From Betaproteobacteria bacterium (GTDB taxonomy: Bacteria > Pseudomonadota > Gammaproteobacteria > Burkholderiales > Rhodocyclaceae): a stretch of 10,434 bases of DNA. A model generated the notes under the pieces. The model did not search any database and was not told the DNA's origin. It was given only the letters and a program-made list of their open reading frames with translations. Shown piece by piece: positions 6,121 through 10,434 of the stretch. Both the position numbers and the translations under genes were made by a program. Where the stretch lies: positions 1-10,434 of the forward strand of contig JAGWUW010000053.1 of assembly GCA_028868235.1 (NCBI GenBank), given 5' to 3'. The stretch's first letter is position 1. Each line of letters opens with the position of its first letter.

Positions 6121-7293
6121 TCACTTGTTCAGCAGGCCGTAGATCTGCGCGCCAGTCAGCGCGCCGCCCAGCAGTCCCGCCGTTTGATTGCTGTAGATCG
6201 GGCTGGATTGAGAGCTACCCATCCCCGCAAGAGGATTGATCAGGCTCCCATACTTGGCCATGTTCTGGTAGTTGTAGTCCTGTGGCGCGTTCAAGTTCTG
6301 GATCTGCTGGTTGTAGTTGTTGTCCGACAGGCCATAGGCCGTACCCATCATGCCCATTCCGGCCTGTCGGTTTGCCATCTGCTGCTGCGATTGCGCCATC
6401 GCCTGCGCGTTGTTCTGCAAGCTGAGATTCGCGTTGAACTGCTGGGTCGAGAGATCCCTATTCGCGTTGCTCTGCGCGTTCGACAGGCCCAGCCCCGCCA
6501 TGTTGTTGGCCGTGCCATACATGTTGCCCTGTGCCGTGTTGAATGCGTTGTTGTACATGTTCGCTGCGGTGTCGCCCATCGAGTAAGCCAGCCCTTTCGC
6601 CGCCAGCCCCTGCGCGATGCCCTGCCGGCTGCCGCCGTATTGGCCGGCGGCTACTGCCCCCTGGTTGATGGACGGCATGACCTGCTCGTTGAAGTTCTCG
6701 CCCATCCGGCGCATGGCGTTATTCACTACCGGATCGAGCGCCGACGTATTCACCTGGCCGGAGAGCATCTGCTGGATCGACTGCATTGGGTTCGCCCCAC
6801 CCATGCGATTTAGGGTTCCGGCGAAATCAACCGCCGGGACGCCTTGAATGTTCGAGACCGGAGAGATTTTCGGATCGAATGCGCCCTGCATCGCGCTCAT
6901 GCCGGTGTTCGCCGCCTGGTCGATGGCCCAGTTGCGGCCGGACAGCGAACTCTGCCGGTTGTCGGTCAGCGCCTGCTGCTTGTCGCCCCACTGCGAATTC
7001 GCGTAGTTGGTGTTGGCGTCCTGCGCCAGCCCGGTCAGATAGGGCTGCATCGGCGCCCACGGGGTTTGCGTGACAGTCTGGGTGCCGGTCTGCTTCGCGC
7101 CGTTCATCGAACCAACCGCACCGCCGGCCAGCGCCGCCAGCGTTGCCGGGTTGGAGGCGAGATTGCCGATGCCCGTCGCCAGGCCGCTACCGAGATTGCT
7201 CAGCCAGTCCCAAGTTCCGGATGAGGTGCTTTGCGGCATCCAATCAACAGCGCCATCGCCCCATGCCGGACTGCCATCGTCGTAGTAAATCAT
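6121..7293 (-). CDS. Asn/Gln/Gly-rich virion structural protein, ejection module
   Basis: This 390-aa protein starts at an ATG with AGGGGATAAC just upstream. Residues 33-65 are a glycine-rich hydrophobic stretch (LSNLGSGLATGIGNLASNPA, then an Ala/Gly run). TPWAPMQPYLTGLAQDAN follows at 77-94. At 217-231 is GQYGGSRQGIAQGLA, a block I recognise from many phage internal or tail-associated proteins with no assigned enzyme. Residues 246-335 are rich in Asn, Gln, Ala and Met and look like a long helical or coiled-coil zone. The C-terminus (TAGLLGGALTGAQIYGLLNK) is again glycine-zipper-like. The composition suits an elongated virion protein that interacts with membranes or DNA. It lies 2 bases after the upstream stop and 7 bases before the next start. 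Confidence 0.78.
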   Translation of the reverse strand: MIYYDDGSPAWGDGAVDWMPQSTSSGTWDWLSNLGSGLATGIGNLASNPATLAALAGGAVGSMNGAKQTGTQTVTQTPWAPMQPYLTGLAQDANTNYANSQWGDKQQALTDNRQSSLSGRNWAIDQAANTGMSAMQGAFDPKISPVSNIQGVPAVDFAGTLNRMGGANPMQSIQQMLSGQVNTSALDPVVNNAMRRMGENFNEQVMPSINQGAVAAGQYGGSRQGIAQGLAAKGLAYSMGDTAANMYNNAFNTAQGNMYGTANNMAGLGLSNAQSNANRDLSTQQFNANLSLQNNAQAMAQSQQQMANRQAGMGMMGTAYGLSDNNYNQQIQNLNAPQDYNYQNMAKYGSLINPLAGMGSSQSSPIYSNQTAGLLGGALTGAQIYGLLNK

Positions 7294-7295
7294 CG

Positions 7296-8522
7296 TTATC
7301 CCCTGTTCCGGTAAAGTGAAAGCACTGCGTTCGGGCTGCCCTGAACCAGCCCGCGCAAGAATGGATTGGTTACGCCGGACGCCATCTGATTGCCGGCGCC
7401 ACTCGCCGCACCTGAGAGCAGTCCGTATTGCAGTGCCTGGCCAACATCGCCGCCGCGCAGCAGCGAACCGGCGCCAGCAGAAGCCGCCCCAGACAGTCCG
7501 GAGCGCACCCAGGCAGGTACTGAGTTGCCAAGCAGCCCGGAGACCTGCTGGCCGGCATACGAACCGGCGCCAGAAGCCAGGCCGTTAAGCAGAGCCTGAT
7601 TCAGATTGCCGCCGTTCATTGCTGTCCCGGCCAGTCCGATGCCGCCGCGCGTCAGTGCATTGGCAAGCCCGCTATTCATGCCGGTCGCGCTGGCCAAGCT
7701 GCCGGCCAGTGAATCTGCGCCACCAGTCAGGCCGCCGAGCGCAGCGCCCTTGAGCACGTTTCCACCGTTCATGGCCGAGGTCATGCCGCCTGCCACAGCG
7801 CCGGCCGTCATGCCAGATAGACCCAGGCCCGCTGGCCCTAGCGCGGCAGTCAATGCCACGCCAGTCAGTAACCCGCCAAGACCGCTGCCGCCCTGCTGAT
7901 CTCCGCGGTAGTGGCTCCAGTTCCAGCCGAAATTCGGGTCGCTGGCCTTGTCCGCGGCGATGTAGAACGTGTCGTTGCCGTAGGCGTCCTTGCCGGACGG
8001 CGTGATGTTCTGCTTCATCCAGTCGGCGTTGGTGTATTGCCGAGATTCCGAGTTCTGCCGGCGCGAGGTGCTTGTGTTGATCGTCGCGGCGTCGGCCACC
8101 TGATAGCCGCTGAGATTCCCGGATTTGTCGAAAATCGGCCGTGAGCCCGGAATATAGGAGCCCCCCGCGTATTCCGCCCTGCCGTCAGAGCCATCGCCCC
8201 ACATGCCGCCAGAGCCGCCATAGGTGGTCTGAGCAAGGCCGGTCATGTAGTTCCCGCTGGCGTTGTTGTTCTTCCAATTGACCGCGGCGGCCCTGGAAGG
8301 GTCGAAGTAATTGCCGAGGAACTTGTCTCCCAGGTAGTAGCCGGAGACCAGATTCGAATTCACGGCGCCCTGTGCGTCACCGGTACGGATGAACGACTGA
8401 TCCGACAGCAGCCCATAGATCGGATTCACCTGCTGAGCCGGGGCTGCAGATGCGACTTGTGCTGGCGCGAACAGGCTCACCGGGCCGCCAGTCGCGCCCG
8501 GAAACAGACTTCTCACGGCCAT
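7296..8522 (-). CDS. Glycine-zipper repeat virion protein, ejection module
   Basis: This 408-aa protein starts 3 bases after the stop of the 91-aa gene, with GGGG about 8 bases upstream. It has two halves. Residues 1-205 are polar, with aromatic-rich sequence (NPIYGLLSDQSFIRTGDAQG) and a GNDTFYIAAD segment. Residues 212-380 are Gly/Ala/Leu-rich with three degenerate repeats beginning at about 251, 302 and 355; the first two start with MNGGN, and all follow roughly GG-x4-A-x3-GL-x-SGA-x-S-x-AG. The repeat spacing is 51-53 residues. Such glycine-zipper helices can insert into or pack within membranes, which would suit a channel-forming ejection protein. That role is inferred from composition and operon position. 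I see no catalytic motif. Similar proteins are common, usually unnamed, in podophage ejection modules. Confidence 0.78.
   Translation of the reverse strand: MAVRSLFPGATGGPVSLFAPAQVASAAPAQQVNPIYGLLSDQSFIRTGDAQGAVNSNLVSGYYLGDKFLGNYFDPSRAAAVNWKNNNASGNYMTGLAQTTYGGSGGMWGDGSDGRAEYAGGSYIPGSRPIFDKSGNLSGYQVADAATINTSTSRRQNSESRQYTNADWMKQNITPSGKDAYGNDTFYIAADKASDPNFGWNWSHYRGDQQGGSGLGGLLTGVALTAALGPAGLGLSGMTAGAVAGGMTSAMNGGNVLKGAALGGLTGGADSLAGSLASATGMNSGLANALTRGGIGLAGTAMNGGNLNQALLNGLASGAGSYAGQQVSGLLGNSVPAWVRSGLSGAASAGAGSLLRGGDVGQALQYGLLSGAASGAGNQMASGVTNPFLRGLVQGSPNAVLSLYRNRG
7392..7772 (-). repeat. Three degenerate glycine-zipper protein repeats
   Basis: These are coding repeats within the 408-aa protein. 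The units begin at residues 251, 302 and 355 and share a GG-(N/D)-x-x-x-x-(A)-x-x-G-L-x-(S/G)-G-A pattern. The 51-53 residue period is read from the translation. The DNA copies have diverged, so this is a protein-level repeat rather than a recent DNA duplication. Confidence 0.6.
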
Positions 8523-8525
8523 GAT

Positions 8526-8801
8526 TTACCCCAGTAAGTTCCAGGTGTTGTTGTAGTAGCACCAGACGCCTTGCGCGCCTGTGCCGTTCGGTTTCCATTG
8601 CGTGCCGTCCGCCAGCCTGATGTCGCCCTCGCGGGGCTTGGCCGGAGCGGCGTTGGTCTTGTCGATGTGCCCGGCGGCCAGCAGTGCGAAGGCGGCGGCA
8701 ATCTTGCGCAGTTCGTCCTCGATGAAGCGGCGAAGCTGCTCCGGGTCAGACGGCGCGACGCCGGGCGCGTAGAAGGCGCTGGAAAGGTTTGGCGTTCTCA
8801 T
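8526..8801 (-). CDS. Small phage structural-module protein of unknown function
   Basis: This is a 91-aa protein. The N-terminal half has EQLRRFIEDELRKIAAAFAL (residues 21-40), a strong amphipathic helix. The second half has PREGDIRLADGTQW and ends with GVWCYYNNTWNLLG, a compact beta-rich C-terminus. I recognise this helix-plus-DIRxADGTxW layout from many phages, where it lies among tail or ejection genes and is usually hypothetical. The beta part resembles short segments found in tail-fibre-associated proteins. The start at 8801 is the only sensible one; its ribosome binding site (GGCAG) is weak. It is the first gene after the 127-base gap and leads the ejection-type block. On the opposite strand its 5' end overlaps a predicted plus-strand promoter, so its upstream signals and the candidate small RNA may interfere. 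Confidence 0.78.
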   Translation of the reverse strand: MRTPNLSSAFYAPGVAPSDPEQLRRFIEDELRKIAAAFALLAAGHIDKTNAAPAKPREGDIRLADGTQWKPNGTGAQGVWCYYNNTWNLLG

Positions 8802-8817
8802 TTTTCTGCCATATAAT
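8789..8817 (+). promoter_or_regulatory. Sigma70-type promoter on plus strand
   Basis: TTGGCG at 8789-8794 (4 of 6 to TTGACA) is followed after exactly 17 bases by TATAAT at 8812-8817, a perfect -10. The predicted start is a G at 8824. Its -35 half lies inside the 5' end of the 91-aa gene, which runs the other way. All annotated genes within about 7 kb are on the minus strand, so this promoter would drive something that is not a neighbouring gene. Confidence 0.55.
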
Positions 8818-8823
8818 TTATCC

Positions 8824-8920
8824 GCGCAGCTTGGGCAGCTTCCGGAACTAAACGCCCCGCCAACCGCCTTCCATGCTTGGTTACATGTGAGGCAGCCCCG
8901 AGATTAATCTCGGGGTTTTT
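8824..8920 (+). ncRNA. Candidate phage small RNA, about 97 nt
   Basis: The transcript is defined by a plus-strand promoter (8789-8817) and a plus-strand terminator (8896-8920), with no credible protein frame between them. The longest ATG frame is 5 codons at 8873. The first part has a tandem GCAGCTT repeat (8826-8832 and 8835-8841) and a TTCCGGAA palindrome (8840-8847). Next comes a C-rich unpaired stretch around 8851-8865. A hairpin at 8866-8893 pairs GCCU and CAUG with CAUG and AGGC around a CUUGGUUA loop. The terminator hairpin starts 2 bases later. C-rich open regions and a U-tailed terminator are typical of base-pairing regulatory RNAs. No match to a known RNA family is recognised and the target is unknown. 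Confidence 0.45.
8896..8920 (+). terminator. Strong rho-independent terminator, plus-strand direction
   Basis: CCCCGAGA (8896-8903) pairs perfectly with TCTCGGGG (8908-8915) around a TTAA loop, followed by TTTTTATTT. In the minus direction the stem is followed by CTGCC, so it has no U-run there. It therefore serves plus-strand transcripts, even though the genes on both sides are minus-strand. In minus-strand messages the same stem could still act as a 3'-end stabiliser after the tail gene. Confidence 0.85.
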
Positions 8921-8928
8921 ATTTGTGG

Positions 8929-10434
8929 CTACCACTGCCCAGCAACCTCCACATCAATATCCCACGAGTCCAAGCGCCATTGATACGCTGAACCAGTCTC
9001 GATCCGCACGGCGATGTAGCGCCCGGACACCATGCAGTCATCCGCGATCGTCTGGCCGATGGTGTGCTGCATCGTTGGCCCCCAAGTCGGGTCAGCGAAT
9101 GGATCGTTGCTCGTGCCGATCTTGATGTTCACCGTCTGACCGGTGTTGCCGACGATGCGCGGGCGGATGCCCTTCACCAGCTTGATCTGCTCAGGTGCGC
9201 CGAATGACAGGCCACGCCGCTCCAGGTAGGCCGAAGGGATCACACCGTCGAAGCTGCTGGACGAGTCCATCATGTACAGCTTGGTGTTGGCGCTGGCGAG
9301 GATCGTCCGCGCCGTGCTGGGCACGAAGTCGGGGCCGTCCCACATGGTCAGGTCGGAATCCCACGGTGCCGAGTCCATGTTCCAGTTGCCGGCCAGGCCG
9401 TTATCCACCGGGCCGAATGCGGCATGGTTCAGGTTTGGAATCTCGCGGAAGCTGACCGTCTTGTCCTTGTAGTTCCAGACCATCGCCATGTTGCAGGAGG
9501 CCGATCCGATGGACGGATAGCAGACGAACACCTCGTTGAAAAACGGGTTCTTGAACACGAAGCATAGCCCCGCGCCATTCACGTCGATGTTCTGGAACAG
9601 GTAGCGCCGGGTCTGCTTGTCGAGCACGCTGGTGGCCTGCTGGCCGTCATGCACGATCACGTCAGAGCCTGTCAGCACAACATGGAAGCCATCGACCTCG
9701 ACGATGCAGTTGCGGTTGAGCGCCCCCGACGTGCCCAGCACCTTCGAGAAGCGGAACACGTAGGCCCCGCCCGTGAAATCCATGCGCCAGCAGGAGCCTT
9801 CCTTGTAGATCATGAAGGCGTCGCGCAGTTGCAGGCCATCCACAATCGGGTCGTAGCCTTCTGCTAGGTCGGTTTCGCCAGCATCCTTGGTGGCGTCGGT
9901 CTGATCCCAGCTTACCGGCACGCTGCCGGGGTCGGCTGGGTGCGACCACTTGACCATGAACGGGTAATTCGTCCCGGCCTTGGTCACGTTGAGCGCCACC
10001 AGATAGTTGCGGAATGCCCGCAGCGCCCTGCAGTAGGTGTTCGCAGGCCAGTTGGCGAGATCGACAAACTTGTTGCCCAAGTTCAGGTTCCACGACATGG
10101 GCACGTTGGTCGTGTCGCCGCTGTTCAGGATCGGGATACCGGACAGCAGCGTGCTCGACCATTGGTTCGGCACGCCCGTGCGCGGCGTCAGATGCGTGAT
10201 GTCGGTATGCACCGCCACGCCGCCCGAGATCGTCACCGCAAACACCTTGCCCGCCGTGGCATAAAGCCAGTACCGCGACCCGGCCACGTTGCACGGCAAG
10301 ACGTGCTGCGGCGTGAAGCTCGGAGAGTTGTACACCTCGCCGTGGCCGTAGAACTGGTACGCCATGCCATCGAGGAAGCGGATGTTCTTGGCATCCGTCC
10401 AGGCATTGTTCGGCAGTTCGTGGGCCGACAGGTC
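8929..10434 (-). CDS. Podophage tail structural protein (partial at right edge)
   Basis: At least 501 residues are present. An internal ATG at 10365 exists, but the frame stays open to the window edge, and the residues there (HELPNNAWTDAKNIRFLDG) clearly belong to the protein, so the true start is to the right. The LP-x-x-AWTDA-x-NIRF-x-DG opening is one I associate with podophage tail or head-tail stabilisation proteins. The body is beta-rich with many Trp, Tyr and Gly, including segments such as SRYWLYATAGKVFAVTISGG and FMIYKEGSCWRMDFTGGAYV that suggest repeated blades. The C-terminus reads RLDSWDIDVEVAGQW. There is no membrane segment or signal peptide. A propeller-like tail hub or nozzle role is inferred; I cannot distinguish these without a structural comparison. 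It is upstream of the ejection-type genes, as is usual in podophages. Confidence 0.8.
   Translation of the reverse strand, partial: DLSAHELPNNAWTDAKNIRFLDGMAYQFYGHGEVYNSPSFTPQHVLPCNVAGSRYWLYATAGKVFAVTISGGVAVHTDITHLTPRTGVPNQWSSTLLSGIPILNSGDTTNVPMSWNLNLGNKFVDLANWPANTYCRALRAFRNYLVALNVTKAGTNYPFMVKWSHPADPGSVPVSWDQTDATKDAGETDLAEGYDPIVDGLQLRDAFMIYKEGSCWRMDFTGGAYVFRFSKVLGTSGALNRNCIVEVDGFHVVLTGSDVIVHDGQQATSVLDKQTRRYLFQNIDVNGAGLCFVFKNPFFNEVFVCYPSIGSASCNMAMVWNYKDKTVSFREIPNLNHAAFGPVDNGLAGNWNMDSAPWDSDLTMWDGPDFVPSTARTILASANTKLYMMDSSSSFDGVIPSAYLERRGLSFGAPEQIKLVKGIRPRIVGNTGQTVNIKIGTSNDPFADPTWGPTMQHTIGQTIADDCMVSGRYIAVRIETGSAYQWRLDSWDIDVEVAGQW

Noticed and set aside
6070..6813. 247-codon plus-strand open frame
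   Set aside because: It is antisense to the 390-aa structural protein, and its Val/Arg/His-rich composition follows from the opposite strand's codon use.
8873..8890. 5-codon ATG frame inside the candidate small RNA
   Set aside because: It has no ribosome binding site and lies within the hairpin stem, so it is almost certainly not translated.
1..10434. CRISPR array, tRNA, insertion sequence, diversity-generating retroelement or integrase/att site
   Set aside because: On reading both strands I saw no spaced direct repeats, cloverleaf, transposase, reverse transcriptase or recombinase frame. No toxin or defence gene was recognised either.

Overview
The window is a stretch of a tailed-phage or prophage genome from a high-GC proteobacterial host. 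The high GC, the phage families present and the tightly packed genes suggest a beta- or gammaproteobacterium such as Burkholderia, Bordetella, Chromobacterium or Pseudomonas relatives; the host cannot be fixed from the sequence alone. The virion genes look podophage-like: a tail structural protein followed by a run of alanine-, glycine- and glutamine-rich internal or ejection-type proteins. There is no tape-measure, sheath or baseplate gene.

Layout. (1) Bases 1-1363, plus strand: four small, closely spaced phage genes of unknown function, the last with a likely winged-helix fold. They probably form the end of an early or regulatory transcription unit. (2) Bases 1364-1428: a short convergent junction with an imperfect hairpin. 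(3) Bases 1429-2922, minus strand: a lysis cassette read right to left, made of a 75-aa membrane/coiled-coil protein, a 70-aa holin-like protein, a SAR-type GH24 endolysin and a 198-aa membrane-anchored protein. All three junctions are 4-base ATGA overlaps. (4) Bases 2923-3099: a rho-independent terminator that ends the structural operon upstream of lysis, plus a candidate 46-aa membrane microprotein on the plus strand. (5) Bases 3100-8801, minus strand: five structural genes (91, 408, 390, 421 and 582 aa), packed with gaps of a few bases or a 1-base overlap. (6) Bases 8802-8928: an intergenic gap carrying a good sigma70-type promoter and a strong terminator, both on the plus strand, which together define a candidate phage small RNA of about 97 nt. 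(7) Bases 8929-10434, minus strand: a tail structural protein that runs off the right edge.

How it works together: minus-strand late transcription would pass through the tail gene, the ejection-type genes, a partial stop at the terminator near 2940, then the lysis genes. The plus-strand genes converge on the end of the lysis cassette. The two least expected elements are both plus-strand and small, inside an otherwise minus-strand late block: the candidate sRNA (about 8824-8920) and the candidate microprotein (2976-3116).
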